A stretch of 51,302 nucleotides of DNA, from NCBI GenBank assembly GCA_027318865.1, contig DAHVOJ010000008.1, forward strand, positions 1-51,302. Reading direction: 5' to 3'. Below are positions 15,685 to 24,740 of the stretch, piece by piece; within the stretch, counting starts at the first letter, position 1; each line of letters starts with the position of its first letter. A program made the position numbers and the translations under genes. The notes beneath the pieces were generated by a model that was not told where the DNA came from, ran no database searches, and worked only from the letters and a program-made list of their open reading frames with translations. Source of the stretch: a bacterium. Its GTDB lineage: Bacteria; SZUA-79; Acidulodesulfobacterales; Acidulodesulfobacteraceae.

Positions 15685-15706
15685 GACTGTGCCCAGACTG
15701 TGCCCA
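15685..15706. repeat. tandem GACTGTGCCCA repeats (possible integrase arm sites)
   Basis: Two exact 11-bp copies lie back to back (15685-15695, 15696-15706). A partial copy CTGTGCCTA follows at 15785, and a degenerate TTGTGTCTA shortly after. They fall between the integrase start and the attachment site, where arm-type binding sites are expected. Confidence 0.5.
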
Positions 15707-15898
15707 TATAAAAAATAAAAAAATTCCAATTTAGGTAAATATCGGAAATATCAGGCATTAGGGAAAGAAAAATATGAGCCTATACTGTGCCTAAAATTGT
15801 GTCTAAAATTCGTTAAAATTGATTAAATTTTATCAAAATTAAGAAATTATGTCAAGGTAGGATATTTGCAAAAATGCCTTAAATACTGCGTCTTTGAA

Positions 15899-15975
15899 TG
15901 GTAGGCGGAGCAGGGTTCGAACCTGCGACCCCCGGCTTGTAAAGCCGGTGCTCTAACCGGCTGAGCTATCCGCCC
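15899..15975 (-). tRNA. tRNA-Val (anticodon TAC)
   Basis: A 77-nt tRNA: acceptor GGGCGGA/TCCGCCT with encoded CCA, D-arm GCTC/GAGC, anticodon arm CCGGC-TTTACAA-GCCGG (anticodon TAC), T-arm GCAGG/CCTGC. Its 3' 49 bases (15899-15947) are perfectly repeated at 2303-2351, so it is the integration target rebuilt by the island. Confidence 0.97.
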
Positions 15976-16040
15976 AAAAAACAACCCTCATTTCTAAAAA
16001 ATTAGCGAAACCGTATAACTATAAAATGAGGGTTTAGATG

Positions 16041-16101
16041 AAACATATATTTTTCTGCGTGCATTGAAAAAGTATATCTTTTTCAGCAGAAAAATATGTT
16101 T
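16041..16101. repeat. nested palindromic repeat, copy A
   Basis: The outer arms AAACATAT...TTCTGC and GCAGAAAAATATGTTT pair, and an inner hairpin TGAAAAAG/CTTTTTCA sits in the loop. The core 16044-16098 closely matches 36691-36743. It abuts the hup stop codon and might also end the hup transcript, though no T-run is present. Confidence 0.7.
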
Positions 16102-16381
16102 ACTTTCCGGTATTGACTGCTTCTTTAAAAGATTTGCCGGCTTTAAATTTTGGCGACTTGGAGGCTTTAATCTGGATTTCTTTTCCGGTCTGAGGATTTC
16201 TGCCTTTTCTTGCCGCTCTTTTCGTTACTTCAAAAGTACCGAAACCTACAAGCCTGACTGCATCGCCTTTTTTTAAAGCGCCGATTATCGCGCTAATTGC
16301 GGCTGAAAGAGCTTTTTCGCTGTCGGCTTTCGTGAGTTTGGACGATTTTGCGATTGCATCTACTAATTCTGCTTTTGTCAT
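16100..16381 (-). CDS. hup: HU family DNA-binding protein
   Basis: The 93-residue protein is a standard HU: MTKAELVDAIAKSSKLTKAD at the N-terminus, VRLVGFGTFEV, the DNA-binding arm RKGRNPQTGKEI and the basic C-terminus. It bends and compacts DNA in the nucleoid as a dimer. AAGGAGGAAG gives a strong ribosome site. It lies downstream of clpX with its own promoter, the usual place after lon, but no lon gene is present here. Its leader carries a small hairpin (16430-16463) that could affect translation. Confidence 0.97.
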   Translation of the reverse strand: MTKAELVDAIAKSSKLTKADSEKALSAAISAIIGALKKGDAVRLVGFGTFEVTKRAARKGRNPQTGKEIQIKASKSPKFKAGKSFKEAVNTGK

Positions 16382-16429
16382 ACTAACTTCCTCCTTACGT
16401 TTTAAGGGTTTAATGTTTTTATTTTAGCT

Positions 16430-16463
16430 AAGCGTCTCTAAAACTCTATGTTTGCAGACGCTT
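16430..16463 (-). promoter_or_regulatory. hairpin in hup leader
   Basis: AAGCGTCT and AGACGCTT form a perfect 8-bp stem around an 18-base loop in the 5' untranslated region of hup. It may affect mRNA stability or translation. Confidence 0.4.
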
Positions 16464-16480
16464 TATTCAAGTATATATAA

Positions 16481-16509
16481 TATATATATGTTTTTTGACG
16501 ATATGTCAA
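16481..16509 (-). promoter_or_regulatory. hup promoter
   Basis: On the minus strand TTGACA (16509-16504) and TATATA (16486-16481) are separated by 17 bp, an excellent sigma-70-type match. The -35 box is part of TTGAC-ATATC-GTCAA, a small inverted repeat that may bind a regulator. Confidence 0.6.
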
Positions 16510-16551
16510 TAAAAAAATTAATATTTTATTATATTTTTCATATACCTAAAT

Positions 16552-17937
16552 TTATTCAACCCCTGCATCGCCTGAATCGGCGGCATATTCCGTCTCGTAA
16601 AGAAGAATCGGCTGTCCGGTATTAATTATAACATCGTCGTTGATAACGCATTCTTTAATAGTGGGATCGGTCGGTATTTCATACATAACGTCAAGCATTA
16701 TGGATTCGAGGATTGTCCTTAATCCTCTTGCTCCAGAGCCGTGTTTTATTGCTTTTTTAGTAATTTCCTTTATCGCCGAATCGGTAAATCTTAAGTTTAC
16801 GTTTTCGAGCTCGAATAATTTTTGATACTGCTTAACTAATGCATTTTTAGGCTTCGTCAAAATATCTATCAGCGCTTTTTCGTCTAATTCTTCGAGGGTT
16901 GCAACCACGGGAAGCCTTCCGATAAATTCGGGAATCAGACCGTATTTTAATAAGTCTTTTGTTTCGGTCTGCTTCATTATTTCGTATGGGCTGACCGTTT
17001 TGCCGGAACCTGCGGCGGCGTTAAAACCTATCGGCTGCCGATGTATTCTTTTTTCGATAATTTTGTCTAACCCGTTAAAGGCGCCTCCGCATATAAAAAG
17101 AATATTGCTTGTATCTAATCTTATAAATTCCTGATGCGGATGCTTTCTGCCTCCTTTGGGAGGAACGTTTGCGACGGTTCCTTCTATAATTTTTAAAAGC
17201 GCCTGCTGAACGCCTTCTCCGGACACGTCCCTTGTTATAGAAACGTTATCGGTTTTCTTTGCAATCTTATCTATTTCGTCAATATATATTATGCCTTTTT
17301 GAGCTCTTTCTACGTCGTACTCGGCATTTTGCAAAAGCGAAAGCAAAATGCTTTCGACATCTTCACCGACGTAACCGGCTTCGGTAAGCGTCGTAGCGTC
17401 GGCAATGGCAAAGGGCAGGTCCAGCATTCTGGCAAGCGTCTGCGCAAGCAAAGTTTTTCCGCTTCCGGTAGGACCGATTATTAGAATATTGCTCTTTTGC
17501 ATTTCAACGTCCGCGGTACTGTTTCTTTCGTTCACGCCGTGAGAGGCTTCTCCGTTTCTTGCAATTTTTCCCGGTTTACCGGCATTTGATTTATCGTTCT
17601 TTTTAAACGAAAGATTATGCTCTATGCGCTTATAGTGATTATAAACGGCGACCGAAAGAACTTTTTTAGCTCTTTCCTGCCCTATTACGTACTGGTCCAA
17701 AAAAGCTTTAATCTCCACAGGCTTGTAAAGATAATTTTCTACTTTTACTTCTGCAGGAATAGACTTAACTTCGTCGGATATTATGTCGTTGCAGAGGCTG
17801 ATGCATTCGTCGCATATATAGACCGACGGTCCGGCTATAAGTTTTCTAACCTCATCCTGCGACTTTCCGCAGAAAGAACAGTAAAGTTCTCTTCCCCATC
17901 CTTCGTCGTTGTTGTTCCCGTTATTTTTTCTCGCCAT
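16552..17937 (-). CDS. clpX: ATP-dependent Clp protease ATP-binding subunit ClpX
   Basis: The 461-residue AAA+ unfoldase has the N-terminal zinc domain ([11 protein letters not shown]...CDEC, residues about 20-50), Walker A GPTGSGKT, Walker [11 protein letters not shown], pore loop GYVGEDVES, and the IGF-loop region that docks on ClpP. It unfolds tagged proteins and feeds them to ClpP. It is longer than the usual 410-430 residues because of an insertion of about 35 polar residues before the AAA+ core ([20 protein letters not shown]). It follows clpP with a 28-bp gap and is probably co-transcribed with clpP and tig. Confidence 0.98.
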   Translation of the reverse strand: MARKNNGNNNDEGWGRELYCSFCGKSQDEVRKLIAGPSVYICDECISLCNDIISDEVKSIPAEVKVENYLYKPVEIKAFLDQYVIGQERAKKVLSVAVYNHYKRIEHNLSFKKNDKSNAGKPGKIARNGEASHGVNERNSTADVEMQKSNILIIGPTGSGKTLLAQTLARMLDLPFAIADATTLTEAGYVGEDVESILLSLLQNAEYDVERAQKGIIYIDEIDKIAKKTDNVSITRDVSGEGVQQALLKIIEGTVANVPPKGGRKHPHQEFIRLDTSNILFICGGAFNGLDKIIEKRIHRQPIGFNAAAGSGKTVSPYEIMKQTETKDLLKYGLIPEFIGRLPVVATLEELDEKALIDILTKPKNALVKQYQKLFELENVNLRFTDSAIKEITKKAIKHGSGARGLRTILESIMLDVMYEIPTDPTIKECVINDDVIINTGQPILLYETEYAADSGDAGVE

Positions 17938-17965
17938 TATATCTATCCTCTGTATTGTTTATATT

Positions 17966-18571
17966 TTATTTTATATCTTTAATCTCTTTTTTTTCAACAA
18001 CTTTATCAATGATCCCATATTCCACGGACTGCAAGCCGCTCATATAAAAATCTCTTTCGGTATCTTCCCTTATTTTATCGATATTTTGACCGGTATGTCC
18101 GGCAAGTATCTGATTAAGTTCTTCTCTCATCCTTAAAATTTCTCTTGCCTGAATATCTATATCGGTAGCCTGACCCTGAAAACCGCCTAACGGCTGATGT
18201 ATCATTATTCTGGAATGAGGAAGCGCAAATCTTTTTCCTTTTGCCCCTGCCGCCAGTAGAACCGCTCCCATACTTGCCGCCTGCCCCATACACAATGTAG
18301 AAACATCCGGTTTTATATACTGTACGGTGTCGTAAATCGCCAGTCCGGCGGTTATTACGCCTCCGGGCGAATTTATATATATATTTATATCTTTTTCCGG
18401 ATCCTCCGATTCGAGAAACAAAAGCTGGGCTATAACGAGATTGGCGAATGTATCGTCAATAGCCTCTCCTATAAATATAATTCTGTCTTTTAAAAGGCGC
18501 GAGTAAATATCGTAGGACCTTTCGCCCCTGTGCGTCTGTTCTACTACTATAGGTACAAGCGACATTTTCAT
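17966..18571 (-). CDS. clpP: ATP-dependent Clp protease proteolytic subunit ClpP
   Basis: The 201-residue serine protease has the full catalytic triad: S100 in [12 protein letters not shown]125 in [10 protein letters not shown] and D174 in TERDFYMS. The N-terminal [20 protein letters not shown] is classic. It forms the tetradecameric barrel that degrades proteins delivered by ClpX. It lies 53 bp after tig and 28 bp before clpX, the conserved protein-quality operon. Confidence 0.98.
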   Translation of the reverse strand: MKMSLVPIVVEQTHRGERSYDIYSRLLKDRIIFIGEAIDDTFANLVIAQLLFLESEDPEKDINIYINSPGGVITAGLAIYDTVQYIKPDVSTLCMGQAASMGAVLLAAGAKGKRFALPHSRIMIHQPLGGFQGQATDIDIQAREILRMREELNQILAGHTGQNIDKIREDTERDFYMSGLQSVEYGIIDKVVEKKEIKDIK

Positions 18572-18624
18572 TATTCCCCGTGTTATGCTATAATTATACC
18601 GTTATTATTTATTATTTTGTTTTT

Positions 18625-19869
18625 TTATTCTTCTATATATACTACCTTATTTTGAATAAGAAAATCAAAGGTTTTATCTTCGAGCAGAGCGTGTTTAAGA
18701 TTTTCACGGGCTTCGGGCGCAGAATAAAAACCCCTGACTTCTTCTTCTTTCATATTTGATGCCATAGCGGTTTTTTTGTAAAATTCTTCGACGTCCTGCT
18801 CCGTTGCCGCTATGTTTTCGTTTTTTTCTATGGCGGAAAGCAAAAGATAAAGAGCTATATCGCGCTTTGCCATAATTCTTAGGATACCCATATATTCTTC
18901 CGACCGTCCGTCGCCGATATTTTTATATTTACCCTGCTTTTTCATTTCATCTAATCTGGATTTTGCATCTTCTTCGACTATACTATCGGGAAGTTCCACG
19001 GGGTTAAGTTTTACGAGCTCATCGGAAACGGAAGCCCTTAACGCGTCTCTGTACCTTTTTTCTTCATATTCGTTAAGACCTTTTTCGACGTATTGCTTAA
19101 ATTCTCCGACGTCTTTAAAATTTCCAAAGTTTTTAATGGTTTCTTCATTCAGTTCCGGCAAAATTTTTCTGTCTATTTCTCTTATAAAACCTTTAACCGT
19201 AACCTTTCTTTCTTTATCGTCGAATTCAAATGCATCCCCTTTCTTTTTACCTGTAAAAACCGATTCAAATGCTTTATCTATGATGCTCGAATTTAAACTT
19301 ATGGAATAATCCTTTGCACTGTCAATCTCCTTGCCGGCTTCGTCTATGGTAATATAATCTATTTTTACGAAATATTTTCCGTCGGCGTCTATAATTGCGG
19401 AATCGTCAAGTTTTTCCTGATCGGCAAGCCTCTCGAGAAGAAAATTTATCTCTTCTTCTATAACTTCGTCCGTAATCGCCCTTTTGTTTACTTTTTTAAC
19501 TTTTATGTCTAAGTTTACGTCTTTTATCTCCGGCATTACGTCAAAAGATATCGAGTACTCCGTATCGGTTTTTTTTTCTAAAACGGGAGTTCCTATAACG
19601 TATATACCTTTTTCGGAAATAATTTTATTGAAATCCTGATTTAAAATCTCTGCCGAAGCTTCTTCGAGAAGTTCGGGCTCATAATATTTCTTAATTATCG
19701 ACATAGGCGCCTTGCCCGGTCTGAAACCTTTTATATTTGCTTTTTTAGCGGCGGCGGACAGTTTTTCTTGTAAAAGTTCCCGAGTCCTATGTTCGTCTAA
19801 TTTCAAAGTAACGCTTTTTCTTACCGGCGTTTCGTCCTTTATAACAATTTCGTTTAACACGTTATCCAT
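18625..19869 (-). CDS. tig: trigger factor
   Basis: The 414-residue ribosome-associated chaperone and peptidyl-prolyl isomerase has the N-terminal ribosome-binding signature KGFRPGKAPMSIIKKYYEPE, a FKBP-like middle domain (about 150-240, with GDAFEFDDKERKVTVKGFI) and a helical C-terminal chaperone domain. It helps nascent chains fold at the exit tunnel. The length is slightly below the 430-residue norm. It stands just downstream of thrS (50-bp gap) and upstream of clpP. Confidence 0.95.
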   Translation of the reverse strand: MDNVLNEIVIKDETPVRKSVTLKLDEHRTRELLQEKLSAAAKKANIKGFRPGKAPMSIIKKYYEPELLEEASAEILNQDFNKIISEKGIYVIGTPVLEKKTDTEYSISFDVMPEIKDVNLDIKVKKVNKRAITDEVIEEEINFLLERLADQEKLDDSAIIDADGKYFVKIDYITIDEAGKEIDSAKDYSISLNSSIIDKAFESVFTGKKKGDAFEFDDKERKVTVKGFIREIDRKILPELNEETIKNFGNFKDVGEFKQYVEKGLNEYEEKRYRDALRASVSDELVKLNPVELPDSIVEEDAKSRLDEMKKQGKYKNIGDGRSEEYMGILRIMAKRDIALYLLLSAIEKNENIAATEQDVEEFYKKTAMASNMKEEEVRGFYSAPEARENLKHALLEDKTFDFLIQNKVVYIEE

Positions 19870-19919
19870 GACCCGGATGATCTCCTGTTTTAATATTTAT
19901 GTTTATATTTTTATTATAT

Positions 19920-21842
19920 TTATCCCACGAATATAGGTCTTTTTGAGAGCATATCCGGTAATATAAGTTTTCTGTAAGGCATCCCCTGCGTTTCGTCTTT
20001 TATTTCTTTTATAAAGTCCGCAACGGTAGGATTAAAGTTTTTTCTTTCTTTATACCTGTTCCTGACGGAAAGAACGCCGCTTTCCGCCTCTTTCCGACCG
20101 ACTACCGCAATATACGGAACCCATTCTTCTTCCGCAAACATAATCTTTTTGCCGAGGCTGAAATCGCGGTCGTCTATATCTGTCCTTATATCGGACTTAA
20201 ATATATCTTCCTTTAATTTGACGGCGAAATCCATAAACTTGTCTGATACGGGAATTATTCTGACCTGCGTAGGGCTTAGCCATAAGGGAAAAACGGGTAT
20301 ATCCTTTTTAAGCGCTTCCTCTATTATCAGGTACATCCATCTTTCGATAGCGCCGACGGATGAATGGCATATTATGCAGCCGGTTTTTTCTCCGGTTTCG
20401 GCAGTGAAATTCAAACCGTATCTTTTGGCGTCTTCGACGTCGAGCTGAACCGTCGAAAGCTGGCATGAACCGTTTACCGAATCAATACCCTGAAACTCGT
20501 GTTTAAGCGCCCAATAGTGCTTCATTTTAGAAAGGACTTCGATAAGCGCCGGTTTTTTGGAATATTTTAAAAGTTCTACGATTTTATCCTTATACTTATC
20601 GTAATACTCTTTAACGATTCTGAAAACCACCGCATATTCGATACCGGTGCCTTCCGCAAGGTCGGCATATGTTTTATAAAGCGTCTGATACTCGTTAAAA
20701 CCTTCTTCAAGATTAAGACAGAAACTGTGAATATCAGGCATAGTAAAGCCCCTGAGTCTTCTTAAACCGGACAATTCGCCGCTTTTTTCGTATCTGAAAC
20801 TCTTTGAAATTTCATAAAACCTGAGCGGAAGCTGTTTATAACTCATTTTTGAGTCTTTTAACATCGAAAAAAGCCCGAAATCTCCCGCGAACCTTAAAAC
20901 AAACTCTTTAGACGGCGCAAATCCTCCGGTTTCGGATTTTTCGTCAGGCACTAAAACGGAATAGTGCCTTTCGTGAAACGATTCGCCCTGCCCTTTGATT
21001 TCCGGCTTATTCCAGTTATAAATAAGGGGCGTTTCTATTTCCATGCAATTCAAACGGTTTAACGCAATATCCTCCGCCCAGTCGGATAGAAGTTTATACA
21101 ACAGCGTTCCTTTGGGATAAAATCTCAGGTGTCCGGAATCCGAATTTTCCTCATGGTCGGCTATCTCGAGCCGTCTCATGGCAGGAACGGACGGAGGAGT
21201 TTCCCCTTCTTTTATTTTAAATTCTTCGTACGCAATAACCTTTCTGAGGGATGGAAAATCCTTGAGCGCTTGAGCGTCCAGAACGCTTTCGTTTTTTAAA
21301 TCTACTTTTGTTTCCCGACCGTCGTAATTTAAAATTATGAATTCGCTTTCTACGTCCTTTACAACGTCCTCTCTCGTTTTTTTGGCAGAAACCGCCGCTG
21401 AACCTTCTGCCGAAGAACCGGTTATGTGTCTCGACGATTCGCTCAACGGATGACCTTTGCAAGAAATTTTAAAACTTTTATACCAGCCGAACGGGGCCCT
21501 GTAAACTTTAAAAAATGGATCTAGTTCCGTTTTTAGCGCGATAAGAGCGGAAACGGCAAGTTTCGGATCGGAAAGGCTGTTCGAAAGATGGGCGTATGGA
21601 TATAAAACTAATACGGCGGGCTTTAATTTGTCGGCGATACTTTTTATTTCGACAGAAGCCTGCTTAACGATGTCGGCGATATTTTTTGCATCGCTCTTTT
21701 CGACGGTAGCGAAGACCACTAACGGCTCTTTAAAATAATTATCGTCTTGTTTTACGAGATTTAGATCTATCTCTTCGGCTGCGGGAGTTTTTCCGGTTAA
21801 AGAATAGTTAAAATCATCGGCGTGGATTATTAATAGCTGCAT
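19920..21842 (-). CDS. thrS: threonyl-tRNA synthetase, archaeal type with D-Tyr deacylase-like editing domain
   Basis: The 640-residue enzyme charges tRNA-Thr. Residues 1 to about 150 are not the bacterial TGS plus editing domains. They match the archaeal tRNA-Thr editing domain (MQLLIIHADDFNYS, YPYAHLSNSL, then FKISCKGHPLSESSRHI), which removes mischarged serine. The class II core follows: RFYEISKSFRYE (motif 2), TMPDIHSFC and HSSVGAIERW, then an anticodon-binding domain. By ungapped alignment with the E. coli enzyme, the zinc-ligand cysteine (MNCPGH) falls on Asp in RFAGDFGLF, while the two His ligands are kept. It follows flxA after 15 bp. The ORF start fits the archaeal N-terminus exactly, although no ribosome site is obvious. 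Confidence 0.93.
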   Translation of the reverse strand: MQLLIIHADDFNYSLTGKTPAAEEIDLNLVKQDDNYFKEPLVVFATVEKSDAKNIADIVKQASVEIKSIADKLKPAVLVLYPYAHLSNSLSDPKLAVSALIALKTELDPFFKVYRAPFGWYKSFKISCKGHPLSESSRHITGSSAEGSAAVSAKKTREDVVKDVESEFIILNYDGRETKVDLKNESVLDAQALKDFPSLRKVIAYEEFKIKEGETPPSVPAMRRLEIADHEENSDSGHLRFYPKGTLLYKLLSDWAEDIALNRLNCMEIETPLIYNWNKPEIKGQGESFHERHYSVLVPDEKSETGGFAPSKEFVLRFAGDFGLFSMLKDSKMSYKQLPLRFYEISKSFRYEKSGELSGLRRLRGFTMPDIHSFCLNLEEGFNEYQTLYKTYADLAEGTGIEYAVVFRIVKEYYDKYKDKIVELLKYSKKPALIEVLSKMKHYWALKHEFQGIDSVNGSCQLSTVQLDVEDAKRYGLNFTAETGEKTGCIICHSSVGAIERWMYLIIEEALKKDIPVFPLWLSPTQVRIIPVSDKFMDFAVKLKEDIFKSDIRTDIDDRDFSLGKKIMFAEEEWVPYIAVVGRKEAESGVLSVRNRYKERKNFNPTVADFIKEIKDETQGMPYRKLILPDMLSKRPIFVG

Positions 21843-21857
21843 AATATAATATATATT

Positions 21858-22682
21858 TTAAAAGTCGTTTGGAAGACTTTCAAGCTCCTTTGCGGTAAAC
21901 ACCGGACCGTCTTTACATACGTAAACGCTTCCGACGTTGCATCTTCCGCATTTACCCAGCCCGCATTTCATTCTGTTTTCAAGAGTCGTAATAATATCGC
22001 CCTTGTCGAATCCCATTTTTTCTTCCAGCGATTTTAACGCAAACTTTATCATAATCGGTGGTCCGCATACTACGGCAATACTGTTTTCCCCTTTCAGGGG
22101 AAGCTGTTCGAGAATAGTCGGAACGAAACCTACTTTTCCGGCCCAGCCGGGAGTTTCTCCGCCCGGGTCCACGGTAATAACGACATCGGTGTTTTTATAT
22201 TTTTTCCATTCGTCGAATATATTTTTATATAAGAGGTCTCCTACCGACCTTGCTCCGTATAAAATAGTTATTTTACCGTAATCGTCCCGCTCGTCGAGGC
22301 AGTATTCCATAATCGACTTTACAGGCGCCATACCGATACCGCCGCCGACAAAAACGAGGTCTTTTCCTTTCATTTTAGAGGTATCGAAATAGTTTCCGTA
22401 AGGACCCCTGAATGCAATTTTGTCGCCCTGATTTAAACCGTTAATACCGGAGGTCGCCCTTCCCGAAGTCCTGAAACTGAATTCAAAATATTCTTTTCTT
22501 AAAGGGGACGACGAAAATCCGAAGGTTGATTCTCCTTCCCCTATAAACGAAAATTCGCCGAACTGGCCCGGCAGAAAATCTATACTGCCGCCGTCTATGG
22601 TAAGACGTATGGTTTTGGTATCCGCGGTTTCCTGAATAATTTCTTTTATTTCCGCCAGTTTAGGCAAATAAATATTTTCCAT
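21858..22682 (-). CDS. flxA: FlxA: FAD/NAD(P)H-binding oxidoreductase with [2Fe-2S] site
   Basis: The 274-residue protein is a ferredoxin-NADP reductase-like module: FAD-binding PGQFGEFSF and FRGPYGNYF, NAD-binding VGGGIGMAPVKSIM, and a C-terminal cysteine cluster CGLGKCGRCNVGSVYVC for [2Fe-2S]. It resembles HydG of sulfhydrogenases and dihydroorotate dehydrogenase PyrK-like subunits. In the Hdr-Flx complex this is the NAD(P)H-oxidising entry point. It is the last gene of the hdrCBA-flxDCBA run and ends 15 bp before thrS. Confidence 0.88.
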   Translation of the reverse strand: MENIYLPKLAEIKEIIQETADTKTIRLTIDGGSIDFLPGQFGEFSFIGEGESTFGFSSSPLRKEYFEFSFRTSGRATSGINGLNQGDKIAFRGPYGNYFDTSKMKGKDLVFVGGGIGMAPVKSIMEYCLDERDDYGKITILYGARSVGDLLYKNIFDEWKKYKNTDVVITVDPGGETPGWAGKVGFVPTILEQLPLKGENSIAVVCGPPIMIKFALKSLEEKMGFDKGDIITTLENRMKCGLGKCGRCNVGSVYVCKDGPVFTAKELESLPNDF

Positions 22683-22757
22683 TAACTATCTGCTCCCTGC
22701 TATTATATTATAAATTTTATTAATTTCTTATTGAAAGCCGCTTTTATTTTATGCGGT

Positions 22758-23780
22758 TTAAGCCATACCGGCTAAATCTTTAGCTATTTCTTTAATGTCT
22801 ATGTCTTCGGGACAGTTTCTGGAACATCTGCCGCACCCTACGCATAAATACTTATCGAATTTTTCGCTGTATATTTTAAACTTATGCATTAATCTCTGTC
22901 TGTATCTGTCGCCCTGCGTAACTCTCGGATTATGTCCGGAAGTATGAAGGGTAAATATTCCGAACTGGCAGGAATCCCAGTTTCTAATCCTTCTGCCTTC
23001 TTTTAAGTTGCCCTCGTCCTGAATATCGAAACAGTGGCATGTCGGGCAGGTATATGTGCAGACGCCGCACCCGATACACGACAAAAATCTGTCCTGAAAA
23101 TAATTATGCTCAAAATTTTTATCTAGAAAACTTTTAGCCTTTTCAATTTCAAAGAGCTTTTTCCAGTCCTTGTCCGCCGGAACCTGAGCTTTTGTAGTTT
23201 CTTTAAAGAGGTTTATATAGGGATTAATAAGATTTAAACCTTTTTCGCTCGTTACGACCGCAAAATATTGAGCTCCGGATTTTTTAAGAAGTATATCCGA
23301 ACCGTAGGAACTTTCGGGCGAAAGTTGCATTTCGGCGCAAAAACAATAATTGTCCGGTTTTTCGCAGGCGATAGAAACTATCGTCAAATTTTTAAATCTT
23401 TCGTTAAAAAATTCGTCTTTATAGTCCCAGTTAAAAACTTTTTCCATTATAGGTCCGGCGGCGGCATCACACGGTCTTCCGCCGAAAATAACCCTTTTTT
23501 GATTTTCTCCCGCAACAGCTTCTATACCATCCTTTATGGCGGTATCCATGCCGGAAAAAGAATATTCGAATAACGTTTCCGTCTTTGGAAGAAGATATTC
23601 TTTATACGACATTTTAGGCAGAAGAATATCTAAGTTTGCGTCGTCGAATTTTTCGATTTTTCCGTAAAAAACGTCTCCGTCTTTGTTCACTGGCGCAATA
23701 ACCTCAAAACCTCCGGATATAACCGAATCCACAAATCTTTTCAGGTTCTCCGCCGAAATTTCAAAATATTTTTCTTCCAT
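22758..23780 (-). CDS. flxB: FlxB: 4Fe-4S dicluster protein (HydB/AsrA-like)
   Basis: The 340-residue protein has an N-terminal iron-sulfur-dependent domain with GGRPCDAAAGPIM and SIACEKPDNYCFC. The C-terminus carries two ferredoxin sites, CIGCGVCTYTCPTCHC (about 240) and CVGCGRCSRNCPEDID (about 320). It matches the HydB/AsrA type subunit of sulfhydrogenase and sulfite reductase complexes. It would pass electrons between FlxA and the rest of the Hdr-Flx complex in the cytoplasm. It lies between flxC and flxA, with gaps of 43 and 75 bp. Confidence 0.86.
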   Translation of the reverse strand: MEEKYFEISAENLKRFVDSVISGGFEVIAPVNKDGDVFYGKIEKFDDANLDILLPKMSYKEYLLPKTETLFEYSFSGMDTAIKDGIEAVAGENQKRVIFGGRPCDAAAGPIMEKVFNWDYKDEFFNERFKNLTIVSIACEKPDNYCFCAEMQLSPESSYGSDILLKKSGAQYFAVVTSEKGLNLINPYINLFKETTKAQVPADKDWKKLFEIEKAKSFLDKNFEHNYFQDRFLSCIGCGVCTYTCPTCHCFDIQDEGNLKEGRRIRNWDSCQFGIFTLHTSGHNPRVTQGDRYRQRLMHKFKIYSEKFDKYLCVGCGRCSRNCPEDIDIKEIAKDLAGMA

Positions 23781-23823
23781 TATAAGCCTTCTCCAATATC
23801 TTATTCCTTATTTAATGATAATC

Positions 23824-24729
23824 TTATTTAATAAAGTCGTTGAAATCGCTTTCGCTGAACACTCCGAAAACCGGTTTGGCATTAATATCCAATCCGGATT
23901 TATATCCAAACAAATTATATACGTCTTTTGCCATTTTTTCGTTTATAAGCATTAACGGAATATTTACCGGGCATGCTCTTTCGCATTCTCCGCAACCTAT
24001 GCATCTGCCGGAAAGATGATATGCCCTTATAAGGTTCCACTGGGCATTGCCGGTCTCTTCCGAATTAGTATCTATCCACTGCGGCATATTTTTTTCCACT
24101 ATACATCTTGAACAGTAACAAAGCGGGCAAGCCTGCCTGCAGGCATAACATTTAATGCATTTATCGAATTCTTGCGCCCAAAAAGCATTTTTCTCTTCGG
24201 CGCTCATAGATTCGAGCTTTTCTATTTCGGCATAAGGTTTAACGTTTCCGGACAGACTTAACTCGGGTTCTTCAGTTTCGATAAGAAAATCGTAAAGTAC
24301 GGGCGTGTGTTCCCGACATATAAGACATTTATCGTAAACGGTATATTCCGAAACTTCAGTTTCGCCTTTGTCGGCAAGATTTTGCTTTATTACGCCGTTA
24401 CACTGCATACCGATAATTTTTATATCGTCTCTGGATATTTGATATTCCTGAATTAAGGTATTAACGGCTTTTTCGTCGCAACCTTTAACGGCTATCCCAA
24501 TTTTTCCAAATTTTTTGACTTCCTGCTTTTTTAAGAAAACCGCAAGGTCCTGAACGGCATGCCGACTAAAAGAAAGCTTTTCGGCTTCTTCCGGCTTTGT
24601 AATAAAAACAGGTCTCATTCTTTGCGGATTTGAACCTTTTGTATAACCTATGAACAGGTTCGCTTCTCCGCTTTCGAGAAGTTCTTTTGCTATTTTTTGC
24701 AGTTTTTCGTCGGTTTTTGTGTTTGCCAT
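23824..24729 (-). CDS. flxC: FlxC: 4Fe-4S protein (FrhB/HdrA-associated type)
   Basis: The 301-residue protein has an N-terminal domain like coenzyme F420 hydrogenase beta-type proteins (KFGKIGIAVKGCDEKAV) and cysteine sites CLIC, then CIKCYACRQACPLCYCSRC (about 190-210) and CIGCGECERACPVNI (about 243). It is the third electron-transfer subunit of the flx set and sits 11 bp after flxD. Its exact binding partners are inferred from gene order and from the known flxABCD-hdrABC clusters of sulfate reducers. Confidence 0.82.
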   Translation of the reverse strand: MANTKTDEKLQKIAKELLESGEANLFIGYTKGSNPQRMRPVFITKPEEAEKLSFSRHAVQDLAVFLKKQEVKKFGKIGIAVKGCDEKAVNTLIQEYQISRDDIKIIGMQCNGVIKQNLADKGETEVSEYTVYDKCLICREHTPVLYDFLIETEEPELSLSGNVKPYAEIEKLESMSAEEKNAFWAQEFDKCIKCYACRQACPLCYCSRCIVEKNMPQWIDTNSEETGNAQWNLIRAYHLSGRCIGCGECERACPVNIPLMLINEKMAKDVYNLFGYKSGLDINAKPVFGVFSESDFNDFIK

Positions 24730-24740
24730 AAATATATCCT

